This document shows positions 25,852-35,886 of a stretch of DNA of 64,000 bases, in pieces. Under the pieces are notes generated by a model. The model saw only the letters and a program-made list of their open reading frames with translations, ran no database searches and was not told where the DNA came from. Source of the stretch: Amycolatopsis sp. (GTDB lineage: Bacteria; Actinomycetota; Actinomycetes; Mycobacteriales; Pseudonocardiaceae). Numbering within the stretch: the stretch's first letter is position 1; each line of letters starts with the position of its first letter. The stretch covers positions 168,901 through 232,900 of the forward strand of contig NZ_JAODNM010000023.1 in NCBI RefSeq assembly GCF_025464955.1. The letters are read 5' to 3'. A program made the translations under genes and the position numbers.

Positions 25852-28100
25852 GGAAAGTCGTCCGGTTCAAGCGGTACCTGCGCGCTGAGGTCGTCGACGG
25901 TGACGGTGTGTACCTTGTCGCCGAGCGGTTCGGGCACGTGCGGTTGCAGGGTCGGCTCATAGAGCAGGCAACGCCGCTGCTCGCCGGCAAGCACACGCGC
26001 GCCGAGGTCGTCGACGCGCTGGCAGGCGAGTACCCGGCTGAGCGTGTGCACGCTGTTCTGGACAGGCTCGTGGCCGCCGGTCACGTCGCGGAGGTACGCG
26101 ACGAGTACGACCAGCGTGCGGGTGGCTTCTGGGAGATGCACTCGCTCGATGGCGACCTGGCTCTGGAGCGCGTCGCCGCCACTCCGATCGACCTGGTCCG
26201 CTTCGGTGACGTCTCCGACGAGGGTTTCGCCGAGGCCGCCGAGCAGGCTGGGCTCAGCCTGGGCACGGGCACTCCCGCCTTTACCGTGGTGCTCGCCGAC
26301 GACTACCTCAACCCCGGCATCGCCGACTTCAACCTCGACCGCCTCGCCGACGGTCGGCCATGGCTGCTCGCCAAGCCCACCGGCGGGATGCTGTGGACCG
26401 GCCCGGTGTTCGAGCCGGACACCACGGCATGCTGGTGGTGCCTGGCCGCGCGCTTGTCGGCCAACCAGATGGTGATGAACTACCTCAAGCAGCGCAACGG
26501 CCTCATCGCTCCGCCCGCCACCGCGCTCGCGGATCTGGCCGCCACCCGCCAGATCGGCATGCGGCTCACCGCGCTGCACGTCGCGACTTGGCTCGCGACC
26601 GAGAAGCGCGGAACCGGCGACACCGAGGTCGTCACATTCGACACGGTCACCATGGAGACCCACCACCACAAGCTCACCCGCCGCCCGCAGTGTGCCGCGT
26701 GCGGTGACCGCGAACTGCAGAGCCGTCTGCACCAGCTGCCCGTGGTGCTGACCAGCCGTCCGAAGGCCAAGGTCACTGACGGCGGCCACCGCGCCAAGTC
26801 GCCGGAGAAGCTGCTGGCCGAGTACGAGCCACTGGTCAGCCCGATCACCGGCCCGGTCAAGCAGCTCGTGAAACTGCCGTCCGATGTGGAGGGTTTGCAC
26901 ACCTATCAGGCCGGGCAGAACTTCGCCGTGCCGATGGGGCACGTGTCCGACCTGCGCGCCGGCCTCCGCAGCGCCGCGTCCGGCAAGGGAATGACCGATG
27001 TGCAGGCGCGCGCGTCGGCGATCGGTGAGGCGATCGAGCGCTACAGCGGCCTGTACCGCGGCGACGAGGCACGTATCTCGGCTTCGTACCAGGAGCTCGG
27101 GCCGGAGCAGGCGTTCCAGCCCAACGAGCTGCACTTGTTCAGCGAGGCCCAGCTCCGTGACCGGGCCGAGTGGAACGCCCGCGGCTCGCACTTCCAGCGC
27201 GTGTGCGACCCGTTCGACGTGAGCCAGAAGCTCGATTGGACACCGGTCTGGTCGCTCACCCACCAACGCACGAAGTACCTGCCCACGGCGAGCCTGTTCT
27301 TCGGCTACCCGCTGCAGCAGGGCAACCGGTACGGCGGCGCCGACTCCAACGGCAACGCCGCGGGCACCTGCCTGGAGGACGCGATCGTGCAGGGCTTCAT
27401 GGAGCTGGTGGAGCGCGACAGCGTCGCCGTGTGGTGGTACAACATGCTGCGCCGCCCGGCGATCGACCTGGCGAGTTTCGGGGACCCGTACTTCGACGTC
27501 TGGCAGCGCAGCTACCGTGCCGCCAACCGTGAGGCCTGGGCGCTCGACCTCACCACCGACCTCGGGATTCCCACGGTGGTCACGGTTTCCCGCCGGATCG
27601 ACAAGCCGGTGGAAGACCTGCTGATCGCCTTCGGTGCGCATTTTGACGTGAAGATCGCCATCTCACGGGCGATGACGGAGATGAACCAGTTCTTGCCTGC
27701 CGTGATCGGCGCGGTCGACGGCGCCGAGGAGTACGCCTTTCCCGACCCGGAGCAGCACCACTGGTGGCGTACCGCGACGCTGGCCAATCAGCCGTACCTG
27801 CGTCCGCTCGAGGGTGAGCTTCGCACCGCCGCCGACTACACCGACGTCAGCAGTGATGACCTGGCCGAGGACGTCCGCCTCGCGCAGCGCACTGTCGAGC
27901 AGGCTGGTCTGGAGATGCTGGTGCTCGACCAGACCCGGCCCGACATCGGCCTGCCCGTGGTGAAAGTGCTGGTGCCCGGCATGCGCCACTTCTGGACCCG
28001 TTATGCGCCCGGCCGCCTCTTCGACGTGCCCGTGCGTATGGGTTGGCTCGACCAGCCCACCGCGGAAGCCGACCTGAACCCGATCGCGATGTTCCTGTGA
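25848..28100 (+). CDS. TOMM cyclodehydratase: leader-binding/E1-like domain fused to YcaO
   Basis: 750 residues from ATG 25848. The N-terminal 340 residues are the ocin-ThiF/E1-like part with an RRE-type leader-binding start (FKRYLRAEVVDGDGVYLVAE) and zinc-binding CWWC (195-198) and CAAC (282-285) pairs. The C-terminal YcaO domain has GKGMTDVQARASAIGEAIER for ATP/Mg binding and VQGFMELVERDSVAVWWY. The extreme C-terminus, LNPIAMFL, is a weakened version of the proline-rich end of azoline-forming YcaO proteins. It should bind the IEDLxxEEL leader and convert Cys (and some Ser/Thr) to azolines using ATP. Confidence 0.92.
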   Translation: MRKVVRFKRYLRAEVVDGDGVYLVAERFGHVRLQGRLIEQATPLLAGKHTRAEVVDALAGEYPAERVHAVLDRLVAAGHVAEVRDEYDQRAGGFWEMHSLDGDLALERVAATPIDLVRFGDVSDEGFAEAAEQAGLSLGTGTPAFTVVLADDYLNPGIADFNLDRLADGRPWLLAKPTGGMLWTGPVFEPDTTACWWCLAARLSANQMVMNYLKQRNGLIAPPATALADLAATRQIGMRLTALHVATWLATEKRGTGDTEVVTFDTVTMETHHHKLTRRPQCAACGDRELQSRLHQLPVVLTSRPKAKVTDGGHRAKSPEKLLAEYEPLVSPITGPVKQLVKLPSDVEGLHTYQAGQNFAVPMGHVSDLRAGLRSAASGKGMTDVQARASAIGEAIERYSGLYRGDEARISASYQELGPEQAFQPNELHLFSEAQLRDRAEWNARGSHFQRVCDPFDVSQKLDWTPVWSLTHQRTKYLPTASLFFGYPLQQGNRYGGADSNGNAAGTCLEDAIVQGFMELVERDSVAVWWYNMLRRPAIDLASFGDPYFDVWQRSYRAANREAWALDLTTDLGIPTVVTVSRRIDKPVEDLLIAFGAHFDVKIAISRAMTEMNQFLPAVIGAVDGAEEYAFPDPEQHHWWRTATLANQPYLRPLEGELRTAADYTDVSSDDLAEDVRLAQRTVEQAGLEMLVLDQTRPDIGLPVVKVLVPGMRHFWTRYAPGRLFDVPVRMGWLDQPTAEADLNPIAMFL

Positions 28101-28108
28101 GGCAAGAC

Positions 28109-29623
28109 ATGACGACCACCCAAGAAACCAACTCGCGGACGCTGGTGGGTCTGCGCTCCGACGTCCGGATCGACGAGCGTGACGGCGTCCTCCGCCTGCT
28201 CAGCCGCGTTGGCTCCTTCGCGCTGCGCGGGGTTGCTCCTGAAGTCGCGCAAGCGTTGCGCGATCTGGTCACCACTCCTCAGCCGGATATCGGCGATCGG
28301 TTGCCGGCCCCGCAGGCGCGGCAGCTGCGCCAGATCACCGAACGCGCGAAGCAACTCTTCGTGCGCTACGTGGAGGTCGACGGCCGCGTGCTCGCCCGCA
28401 TCGAGGCGACCAGCCGCGATGGCGCCTACCACCCGGCCGTCATCGAGCCGGACGCCCGGCTGCGGCTTTCGAAGTTCGCACTGCTGCGTACCCTCGACAA
28501 CGAGCTGGTGCTGGAGTCCCCGCTGGTCAAGCACCGCTTTACGCTGGTGGACCCGGCGGCGGCCGCGGTCGTCGCGCGACTCGGCGGCGAATGCGGCCCG
28601 GCGGACCTGGCCACACTGCTGCCAGTGAACGCCGCCGAGGAACTGGCGGGCCATCTCGTCGGCGCGGGGTTCGTGGAGCAGGGCCAGTCCGACGGCTTCC
28701 CGTCCGACACCGAAGCCGTGCTCCGCCAATGGGATTTCCACGACCTGCTCACGCACTCGCGTGCCCGCAGCGGCCGCTTCGACCAGCCGTTCGGCGGGAT
28801 CTTCCCTTACCTCGGTGACATCGAGCCCCGGCCCGCGGTGAAACCGATGCCCGACGGGCCCGCGATCGAGTTGTACCGGCCCGAACTGGACGACGTCCTG
28901 GCCACCGACCCGTCGCTCACCGCTGTGATCGAGGCGCGCAGCTCCGTGCGCCAGTACGGAGAGCAGCCGCTCACGGCGAAGCAGCTCGGCGAGTGGTTGT
29001 ACCGGACCGCACGCGTCCGCGCTGTCTACGGACCGACACCGAACGCGCCCTATGAAGCGAGCACCCGCCCGTACCCGTGTGGCGGCGCGTCGTACGAGCT
29101 GGAGCTGTACCTCACCGTGCAGCGCTGCGACGGCGTGGAGCCGGGCATCTACTACTACGACCCGGTGGGTCACCGGCTGGTGCTGGTGAACAACGGCGTC
29201 CAGGACCGGCAGGCGCTGCTGCAGACCGCGTCGGTCGCCACCGCGCTGCAGGCCGACCCCGATGTGCTGGTGACCATGACTTCGCGGTTCCAGCGCTTGT
29301 CGTGGAAGTACCGCGCCATCGCCTACTCGGTGAGCTTGAAGCACGCCGGCGTGCTGTACCAGACGATGTACCTGGTGGCGACCGCGATGGGCCTCGCGCC
29401 GTGCGGGCTCGGCAGCGGCGACTCCGATCTGGCCGCCCGCGCGTTCGGGCTCGACTACTTGACCGAGTCGAGTGTCGGCGACTTCATCCTCGGCAGCCGT
29501 CCTGTGCTGCCGGCGGACGCGCCGCCGCGGCCATTGCCCGAGAGCTGGAAGCCGGTCAACGATGTGGAGTGGGCGGTCAGCGCGCACTCGCTCCTGCGTG
29601 AACGGCACTGGGCCTCGTCATGA
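28109..29623 (+). CDS. SagB/ThcOx-family FMN-dependent azoline dehydrogenase
   Basis: 504 residues from ATG 28109; the frame is open upstream into the YcaO gene, but only this ATG lies after its stop. The C-terminal nitroreductase-fold domain starts about residue 270 (AVIEARSSVRQYGEQPLTAKQ) and contains RPYPCGGASYELELYL, GIYYYDPVGHRLVLV and SVSLKHAGVLYQTMYLVATAMGLAPCGLGSG, all typical of SagB oxidases. The first 200 residues are an extra domain seen in the long SagB forms of actinobacterial clusters. It oxidises azolines to azoles. The ATG of the dehydratase overlaps its stop. Confidence 0.92.
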   Translation: MTTTQETNSRTLVGLRSDVRIDERDGVLRLLSRVGSFALRGVAPEVAQALRDLVTTPQPDIGDRLPAPQARQLRQITERAKQLFVRYVEVDGRVLARIEATSRDGAYHPAVIEPDARLRLSKFALLRTLDNELVLESPLVKHRFTLVDPAAAAVVARLGGECGPADLATLLPVNAAEELAGHLVGAGFVEQGQSDGFPSDTEAVLRQWDFHDLLTHSRARSGRFDQPFGGIFPYLGDIEPRPAVKPMPDGPAIELYRPELDDVLATDPSLTAVIEARSSVRQYGEQPLTAKQLGEWLYRTARVRAVYGPTPNAPYEASTRPYPCGGASYELELYLTVQRCDGVEPGIYYYDPVGHRLVLVNNGVQDRQALLQTASVATALQADPDVLVTMTSRFQRLSWKYRAIAYSVSLKHAGVLYQTMYLVATAMGLAPCGLGSGDSDLAARAFGLDYLTESSVGDFILGSRPVLPADAPPRPLPESWKPVNDVEWAVSAHSLLRERHWASS

Positions 29624-32010
29624 TCCCCGACGTCGGAACACTGGCGTCGGCGGCTTCCCGGACCACGGTTTCCCCCGTGGCCGTGGTCCGGGCTGCCGGG
29701 CTGCCGGTGTCCGCGATCGACGACCTGGAAGCCCATGACACCGTGGCCGCCCTGCAGGAGGCCGCGGAGCACGAGCGCGCCGCGGCCGCGCTGGCCGTCC
29801 CGCTCGGCGAACGCCTCTACCGGCTGGTACCGGAGCTGGACAAGCCGCTGCGGCAAGCCGTCGTGAAGCTCCGCCGAGATGTCCACAATGGACGGATACC
29901 GCGGCCGACGGTGGAGCTGCCCGCCGAGTTGGCCCTTGACGTCGCGCGTTGGACCGATCTGGTGCGGCAGGGGGCGGCGCGTCGGACGGCGGCCGGCGAC
30001 CACTTCGCCGCCGAGTCCACGCGAGCTGCCAAGGCCATGCGTGCGCACCTGGGCGCGCCGGCTGTCGCGAGTGGACTGGCGCTGGCGAGCCCGGAGTTCA
30101 CCGAGCGGCTGCTGGCCGCCCCGCTGGACGACACGCCGTCGGCTCGCTCGGTACGCAGCGCCACCGCGTACCTCACCCGCGTCGCGCTCAAGACCAGCCC
30201 GTTCAGTTCACTGACGACGGTGGGTGTGACGGGCTTCTCCGGTCTCCGGACGCGGGTCACCAGCTCGTCGCGTCCACACGCGCTGGCGTTGCTGCTGGCT
30301 TGTCTGCGGGTGCGCCGTCATGCGGGGCGCATGACGGTGGCTGCCCTCGAGGGGTTGTGTCAGGTCGACGGACGGTGGCTCGCCACCTTGCCCATCCGGG
30401 TCGTCGCGCGGCGTACTCCGCTGCGGGTCGACGAGATCACCGGCTGCGGCCAGTACGAGCGGCTGCTCGCCGACCTGCCCGGCGAGCCCGAGCTCCTCGC
30501 CGATCTTTTCCCGGACGAGCCGGGACTCGCTCGGCGGCTCGCGGAAATCGGTCTGCTGCAACCTGTGCTGCCCTGGTCGATCCGCTCGCGCGACGACTTC
30601 CGCGAGCTGGCCGCGTGGGCCGAGGAGCGTTTCGCTGACCTGTCCGAGTTCACGGCGGCCACGCGGGCGCTCGCGGATCGGGAGGAGATCATCGCGTCGG
30701 ATCCTTCACCGGCTCGGCGAACTGCCTCGATCACCCAAGCGCGGACGGCCGTTGCCGATGCCTTTGCGGCGCTGGGTCAGCCCGCGCCGCCGTGGGCGGC
30801 TGAGCTGCCGCTGTTCCATGAGGCTGTCGCCGCGCCGCTGTGTCCGGAGTTGCCCGCGCCGGTGGTCGACGACCTGGCGGAGATCGGCCGTGCGCTCGTG
30901 CCGCACATCTGGCGCAACGCGCGCTACGACGAGCTGCTTCGTTGCTTCGTGCTCCGCCACGGCCGCGGCGCGGCGGGCGTGCCGGTATTGGACTTCCTGT
31001 ACGCCTTCCTGACCCGCTCCGACCTCGGTCGCGTGGCCGGGTTGCTGCCCCGGGTCGACCTGTCGGTCGCGCGCGATCCCGCCCGCCTGCATGGCACCGG
31101 CACCCTCGCGACGGCGAGCAACGCGGTGTTCTTCCAGGTCGTGGCCGCCTCGGCGGCGGAGGTGGCCGCCGGCGCTCACACCACTGTGGTGAACGCCGTG
31201 CACTCCGGTGGCCTGGGGCTGCTTGGCCGATGGGCGGCCGTCGCCAACGGACTCGACGCGCCGCTCGGCGAGTGGGCGCAGAACCTGCACCCGGGCTGCC
31301 GGGTGTACCAGGTGACACCACACGCCGACTGGGCGTCGCTGCAACGGCCGGCACTCGGCCTGCCCATGCTGCACCTCCCCGGTGACCTTCGGCATCCGGA
31401 AACGGGCACCGGGCTGGCCGGCCTGACGTTGGCCCACGACCCGGCGAGTGACACCCTGCAGGTGTCCGATCACGACGGTCCAGTGGCATTCGGCTACACC
31501 GGCGCCGTGCCTCAGCACCTGCTGGGCGGCATCGCGGACCTGGTCTGCCTGCTCTCCAACCCCTGGTTGACTCTCGGCCGCGTGGACCGCGACCGACTCG
31601 TGTCCGATGAGGACAGTGCGCGGTATTTGCCGCGCCTGCAGAGCGGCCGCGTGGTCTGGGCCCGCGCCCGTTGGAGCTTCGCGGCCGACGAGGTGCCGAG
31701 GCCGGACCGCGCCGAGTCGCCGGTGGAGTTCTTCGCGCGGTTGCGTGTGTGGGGGGAAGGGCACGGTCTGCCCGCCGAAGTGTTCGTGACCGGGGTGAGC
31801 CGAGCCGGTGGCCGGGTGAGCAAACGGAAGCCCCAGTGGCTGGGGTTCGATCACCCGTTCTCCGTCTGGGCGGCGCTCGGCGTGCCCGATCCAGAAGTGT
31901 CCACCCTCGACTTTGTCGAGGCGTTGCCGGCACGCGGCGGCCACTGGGTCGAGGGGTCCGACGGCGAACGGGTGGCGACCGAGTTCCAGGGGTTGGTGCG
32001 CCATGGCTGA
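29620..32010 (+). CDS. Lantibiotic-dehydratase-like protein, glutamylation (LanB N-terminal) domain
   Basis: 796 residues, the length of the stand-alone glutamylation subunit of split LanB enzymes. The N-terminus begins with SRTTVSPVAVVRAAGLPVSAI and includes TAYLTRVALKTSPFSSLTTVGVTGF, the conserved LanB segment before the tRNA-binding region. It should attach Glu from glutamyl-tRNA to Ser/Thr of the precursors. In goadsporin and thiopeptide clusters the matching elimination enzyme is separate, as it is here (next gene, overlapping by 8 nt). Confidence 0.9.
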   Translation: MIPDVGTLASAASRTTVSPVAVVRAAGLPVSAIDDLEAHDTVAALQEAAEHERAAAALAVPLGERLYRLVPELDKPLRQAVVKLRRDVHNGRIPRPTVELPAELALDVARWTDLVRQGAARRTAAGDHFAAESTRAAKAMRAHLGAPAVASGLALASPEFTERLLAAPLDDTPSARSVRSATAYLTRVALKTSPFSSLTTVGVTGFSGLRTRVTSSSRPHALALLLACLRVRRHAGRMTVAALEGLCQVDGRWLATLPIRVVARRTPLRVDEITGCGQYERLLADLPGEPELLADLFPDEPGLARRLAEIGLLQPVLPWSIRSRDDFRELAAWAEERFADLSEFTAATRALADREEIIASDPSPARRTASITQARTAVADAFAALGQPAPPWAAELPLFHEAVAAPLCPELPAPVVDDLAEIGRALVPHIWRNARYDELLRCFVLRHGRGAAGVPVLDFLYAFLTRSDLGRVAGLLPRVDLSVARDPARLHGTGTLATASNAVFFQVVAASAAEVAAGAHTTVVNAVHSGGLGLLGRWAAVANGLDAPLGEWAQNLHPGCRVYQVTPHADWASLQRPALGLPMLHLPGDLRHPETGTGLAGLTLAHDPASDTLQVSDHDGPVAFGYTGAVPQHLLGGIADLVCLLSNPWLTLGRVDRDRLVSDEDSARYLPRLQSGRVVWARARWSFAADEVPRPDRAESPVEFFARLRVWGEGHGLPAEVFVTGVSRAGGRVSKRKPQWLGFDHPFSVWAALGVPDPEVSTLDFVEALPARGGHWVEGSDGERVATEFQGLVRHG

Positions 32011-32824
32011 GCGTCGCGAATGGCTCTACTACCGCGTGCCCGTGGGTTCCGACGGCGCGGGCGATCCCCTGCTGCGCTCGGTGGTCGGCCCGGTGGTCCG
32101 GCGCCTGCGCACGGAGGTCCCGGACCTGCGCTGGTTCTACCTGCGCTTCCTCGACTCCACCGGGCTGCACGTGCGGTGGCGGCTGAACGCGGCCGCCCCG
32201 GTTCTGAACCACGTGGAGCGCTTGGTGGATGACGCGCTCACCACCGCGGCGCACGACGGAACCTGTGGTGGCCACACGAAACACGTCTACGACCCGGAAA
32301 TCGGCAAGTTCGGGGCTGATCTGGGTGTGGCCGAGCAACTGTTTCAGCTCAGCAGCGAGACGATGCTCGGCTTGCTCGCCACGTACCGGCGGCCCACCCG
32401 CTCCGGACTCGCCGCCGCGCTCATGCTCACCCTGGTCCAAGGTCTCCCGCCCGAGCAGCGGCCGGGTTTCCTACACCAGTACGGCTGGTACTGGTCGGGC
32501 GGCCCGGCCCGTCGCTCCTGGACACCGGCACCGTGGACGTCGCTGGCCGACCCGCGGGTGCGAGCCAGGGCGGTAAGCCTGCTCGAGGAGACCCAGGCCG
32601 TGCTGGCAGGCCCGTCCGGCGAGCTGGTGCGAGGCTTCGCCCGGGAATTCTGGGCGAAGGCGGGTGAGGCGAAAGCGCGCACGAACTATTTCCAGCTGTT
32701 CCATCACCTGCATCTCGCCGACAATCGCATCGGGGTGTTCCCCGCGGCCGAGGCCGCGCTGGCCAGACTGCTGTTCCTTTCGGCCTGTGACCTGCGGATG
32801 CGCGCTATGACACTTGTCATGTGA
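32003..32824 (+). CDS. Thiopeptide-type bacteriocin biosynthesis protein, glutamate-elimination (LanB C-terminal) domain
   Basis: 273 residues from ATG 32003 overlapping the dehydratase stop. The elimination-domain signature is present: WFYLRFLDSTGLHVRWRL near the start, KHVYDPEIGKFG in the middle, and FHHLHLADNRIGVFPAAE near the end, the last corresponding to the His...NR motif of NisB-like elimination sites. It should release glutamate to yield dehydroalanine or dehydrobutyrine. It is the only stand-alone protein of this fold in the cluster. That argues against a second, pyridine-forming paralogue and hence against a thiopeptide macrocycle. Confidence 0.88.
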   Translation: MAERREWLYYRVPVGSDGAGDPLLRSVVGPVVRRLRTEVPDLRWFYLRFLDSTGLHVRWRLNAAAPVLNHVERLVDDALTTAAHDGTCGGHTKHVYDPEIGKFGADLGVAEQLFQLSSETMLGLLATYRRPTRSGLAAALMLTLVQGLPPEQRPGFLHQYGWYWSGGPARRSWTPAPWTSLADPRVRARAVSLLEETQAVLAGPSGELVRGFAREFWAKAGEAKARTNYFQLFHHLHLADNRIGVFPAAEAALARLLFLSACDLRMRAMTLVM

Positions 32825-32880
32825 ACCGCATGAAAAGGTAATCCCATAGTCGTTTCATCGTCCACTGGCAGGGGTTGGAA

Positions 32881-33819
32881 ATGGTCGGTAAATTCAATTC
32901 CGTGAGCGACGAAGCGGTAATTCAAATACGCGACCTCCACCAGAACTACGGGAAGTTCGCCGCGGTGGACGGCATCTCGCTGCAGGTCCCGCGGGGCCGC
33001 GTGCTGGCGCTGCTGGGCACCAACGGCGCGGGCAAGACCACCACGCTGGACGTGCTCACCGGCTTCCAGCGTCCCACCAGCGGCACCGTGCGGATACTCG
33101 GCGCCGACCCGTTCAAGGAGCGGGCGAAGGTCGCGCCGTATGTGGGGATCGTGTTGCAGGAGGCCGGCTTCCTGGACGTTCTCACAGTCGCGGAGACCGT
33201 CGATGCCTGGCGCCGCTTCACCCCCGGCGCACGGTCCCGCGCCGAGGCGCTGGAGATGGTCGACCTCGCCGACCGGGCCGGCACCCCCGTGGGAAGGCTC
33301 TCGGGCGGTGAGAAGCGTCGGCTGGACCTCACCCTCGGCCTACTCGGCAATCCCGAGGTGCTGTTCCTCGACGAGCCGACCACCGGACTGGACCCCGAGG
33401 CGCGCCGCAACATCTGGCAGCTGCTGCGCGAGCTGATCCTCGGCGGGATGACGGTACTGCTCACCACGCACTACATGGAGGAGGCCGAGGCGCTCGCCGA
33501 TCACGTCGCGATCATGGACCGCGGCCGGATCGTGCGCGAGGGCACGCTCGCCGAAGTCACCGCCCGCGCGGCCACCGTCGTGCGGTTCCGGCTGCCGCCC
33601 GCACTCACGACCGCCGACCTGCCGCCGCTCGACGGCGCCGAAGTAACCGAGCGCGAAGGCCTCGTGCTCGTCCACAGCCACGAACCCCAGCATGTGCTGT
33701 TCACCCTGCTCGGCTGGGCGCACGCGCGCGCCGTGCAGCTGGCCGAGCTCAACGTGAACGCAGGCTCGCTGGAAGACGCGTTCCTGGCGGTTGCCGCCGG
33801 AGAGAGGAACTCACGATGA
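32881..33819 (+). CDS. ABC-2 type transporter ATP-binding protein
   Basis: 312 residues from ATG 32881, with GGGGTTGG upstream; a TTG at 32875 is an alternative. Walker A is LGTNGAGKTTTLDVL, the signature LSGGEKRRLDLTLGL, Walker B VLFLDEPTTGLDPEA and the H-loop LLTTHYMEEAEALADHV: the DrrA/CcmA drug-export subfamily. Paired with the permease at 33816. Located after the modification genes and before a two-component system, it is a likely self-resistance exporter for the RiPP. Confidence 0.9.
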   Translation: MVGKFNSVSDEAVIQIRDLHQNYGKFAAVDGISLQVPRGRVLALLGTNGAGKTTTLDVLTGFQRPTSGTVRILGADPFKERAKVAPYVGIVLQEAGFLDVLTVAETVDAWRRFTPGARSRAEALEMVDLADRAGTPVGRLSGGEKRRLDLTLGLLGNPEVLFLDEPTTGLDPEARRNIWQLLRELILGGMTVLLTTHYMEEAEALADHVAIMDRGRIVREGTLAEVTARAATVVRFRLPPALTTADLPPLDGAEVTEREGLVLVHSHEPQHVLFTLLGWAHARAVQLAELNVNAGSLEDAFLAVAAGERNSR

Positions 33820-34643
33820 CCTGGCTCACCTACGCGCGAGCGCAGTTCCTGCTGTCGCAGCGCGTGTACTGGAAGCGCATCGGCATCGCGCTCACCGGCA
33901 CCCTGGTCCCGCTGGCGCTCGGCGGTTTCATGCCGTTCCAGCTCAGGCATGGCCCGGCCGTCGACGGCGCGCCCGCCGGGGTTTACGCGCTCACCGGGTT
34001 TCTGGCGTTCGCGCTGTTCTTCACCGTCTACACGCTGGTCAACGCCGTCACGTCACGCCGCGACGCGCTGGTGTACAAGCGTTTGCGCGCGGCGTCACTG
34101 CCGGACAGCGCGATCTTCGCCGGCGAAGGTGCGGCCGCGTCGCTGCCCGGGCTTGCGGTGGCGGTGGTGCTGATCGCGTTCGGTGTGGTGGTACTCGGCG
34201 CCGGGGCGCCCGCCAACCCACTGCTGCTCGTGATCGGGCTGCTGCTGGGCGTCGCGATGTTCACGATGATCGCCGTGGGCATCTCCGGCATCCTGCCGAG
34301 CGCGGACACGTCGATGTGGATCGTGACGCCCGTGATGGTGCTGTTCATGTTCTGCTCCGGCATCTACGCGCCGCTGGCGTCACTGCCCGGGCCGCTCGCC
34401 GACGTGGCGGTGTACCTGCCGATGGCACCGGTCGTCAGCATCGTCCGCACCGCCTATCTCGGCACCGACTTCTCCAGCCACGGCGCGATCATGGGCCTGC
34501 GGGGCGCCGGTGCGCCACTGGACTTCCTCGGCCAGTTCCAGGCCGCGGTCGGGCCGCTGTGCATCACCTTGGCCTGGGCCGTGATCGGCCTGTCGTTCGC
34601 CCGGAAGTATTTCCGCTGGGACCCGAAGCGTTCCGGCCGCTGA
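33816..34643 (+). CDS. ABC-2 type transporter permease
   Basis: 275 residues, about six hydrophobic segments, including YALTGFLAFALFFTVYTLVN and LLLVIGLLLGVAMFTMIAV, and FMFCSGIYAPLASLPGPLADV near the C-terminus as in DrrB-like exporters. ATG overlaps the ATPase stop. Partner of the preceding ATPase; probably immunity. Confidence 0.88.
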   Translation: MTWLTYARAQFLLSQRVYWKRIGIALTGTLVPLALGGFMPFQLRHGPAVDGAPAGVYALTGFLAFALFFTVYTLVNAVTSRRDALVYKRLRAASLPDSAIFAGEGAAASLPGLAVAVVLIAFGVVVLGAGAPANPLLLVIGLLLGVAMFTMIAVGISGILPSADTSMWIVTPVMVLFMFCSGIYAPLASLPGPLADVAVYLPMAPVVSIVRTAYLGTDFSSHGAIMGLRGAGAPLDFLGQFQAAVGPLCITLAWAVIGLSFARKYFRWDPKRSGR

Positions 34644-34698
34644 GCCGTTCGAACCGAGCCGCCGTTCGCGGGCTGTGATCCAATGAGAGGAGGTCGAA

Positions 34699-35886
34699 AT
34701 GGGGACGCTGGCACCGCGTGGCGCTGACGCCGGGTTCCGGATCCCGCTCGTTCGGAGGAACCGGGAGGTGACAGGGGCAATGCCACGACGTTCGCGCGCT
34801 GCGGTCGTACGCACGGCGACGCTGCTGCTCATCGTGATCTGCGTCGCGTACGGCGTCGAGCCGCTGTTCACCGCGGATCCGTCTCGCGGCACCGGCGCGC
34901 TGTGGGCCACCATCGTCGGGCTTGCCGCGTTCAGCGCTACCCTCGCGCACGTGATCTGGCGTGGCACGCGGCTCGTACCGGATGGCAAGCCATGGTCGCT
35001 GGTGCTCGCGGGCGTCCTGGCGGTAGGCATTTACTTGCGCTTCGGCCCGGCGCTCGTGGCGCTGCCGGCGATCTTCTGCGGCGCGGCCGCGTTCACGCTC
35101 ACCAAGGTACGCGCCGTTGCGCTGGTGGTGATCGTGGTGGGCGGCGCCTACCTCGTGCTCGGGCGGTCCGCGCTGCCCGCCGAGCAGATCGTGGACCTGA
35201 TGGGCCGCGGGCTCGTGGTGATGGTGGTGGTCTACGTGGTGGGCACCGTGATCCTGCTCAGTGGCGAGGTCGAGCGCGGCCGCGCCGAGTTGGCACGCGT
35301 CGCCGTCCTGGAGGAGCGGCTGCGCTTCTCGCGCGACGTGCACGACCTGTTGGGGCACAGCCTGTCCGTGATCGCACTGAAGGGCGAGGTGGCCGCGCGT
35401 CTCGTCCACCAGGATCCGAAGCGCGGAGCGGCTGAGATGGACTCCGTGGTCGATCTCGCGCGTCGGTCGGTCGACGAGGTGCGCTCGCTGGTGCGCGGTT
35501 ACCGGCAGCAGTCGCTGACGGCGGAGATCGAGGGTGGGGTGAGCGTGCTGATCGCGGCCGGTGTCGAGTGCACGGTGGACGCCGCGCCCGCAGGCCTGCC
35601 TGAGCGCGTCGAGTCGGTGTTCGGCTGGGTGGTGCGAGAGGCCGTCACGAACGTGCTCCGGCACAGCGACGCGACCGGCTGCCGGATCGGTTTCCGGGTG
35701 GCCGACGACCGGGCGACGCTGAAGATCACCAACAACGGCGTCCGCGCGACCCCGGAAGACGCGCTGGGCAACGGCCTCATCGGGCTCGCCGAGCGGCTGC
35801 GCGCCGTAGGCGGCACGCTGGAGAGTGGCCCACTGGCGGACGGCGACTTCCGGCTCACCGCGTCGGCGCCGCTGGAGGTGGCGTGA
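34699..35886 (+). CDS. Two-component sensor histidine kinase (HisKA_3, DesK/NarX type)
   Basis: 395 residues from ATG 34699 with GAGAGGAGG upstream; an in-frame ATG at 34780 with GGGAGG upstream would give a 368-residue form starting MPRRSRAAVV. Five or six membrane helices occupy residues 30-185. The phosphorylation site is in RDVHDLLGHSLSVIALKGE (H215), and the HATPase has VVREAVTNVLRHSDATG and GNGLIGLAERLRAVGG. It is followed with overlap by its response regulator. By position the pair controls the ABC-2 transporter or the RiPP genes. Confidence 0.9.
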   Translation: MGTLAPRGADAGFRIPLVRRNREVTGAMPRRSRAAVVRTATLLLIVICVAYGVEPLFTADPSRGTGALWATIVGLAAFSATLAHVIWRGTRLVPDGKPWSLVLAGVLAVGIYLRFGPALVALPAIFCGAAAFTLTKVRAVALVVIVVGGAYLVLGRSALPAEQIVDLMGRGLVVMVVVYVVGTVILLSGEVERGRAELARVAVLEERLRFSRDVHDLLGHSLSVIALKGEVAARLVHQDPKRGAAEMDSVVDLARRSVDEVRSLVRGYRQQSLTAEIEGGVSVLIAAGVECTVDAAPAGLPERVESVFGWVVREAVTNVLRHSDATGCRIGFRVADDRATLKITNNGVRATPEDALGNGLIGLAERLRAVGGTLESGPLADGDFRLTASAPLEVA

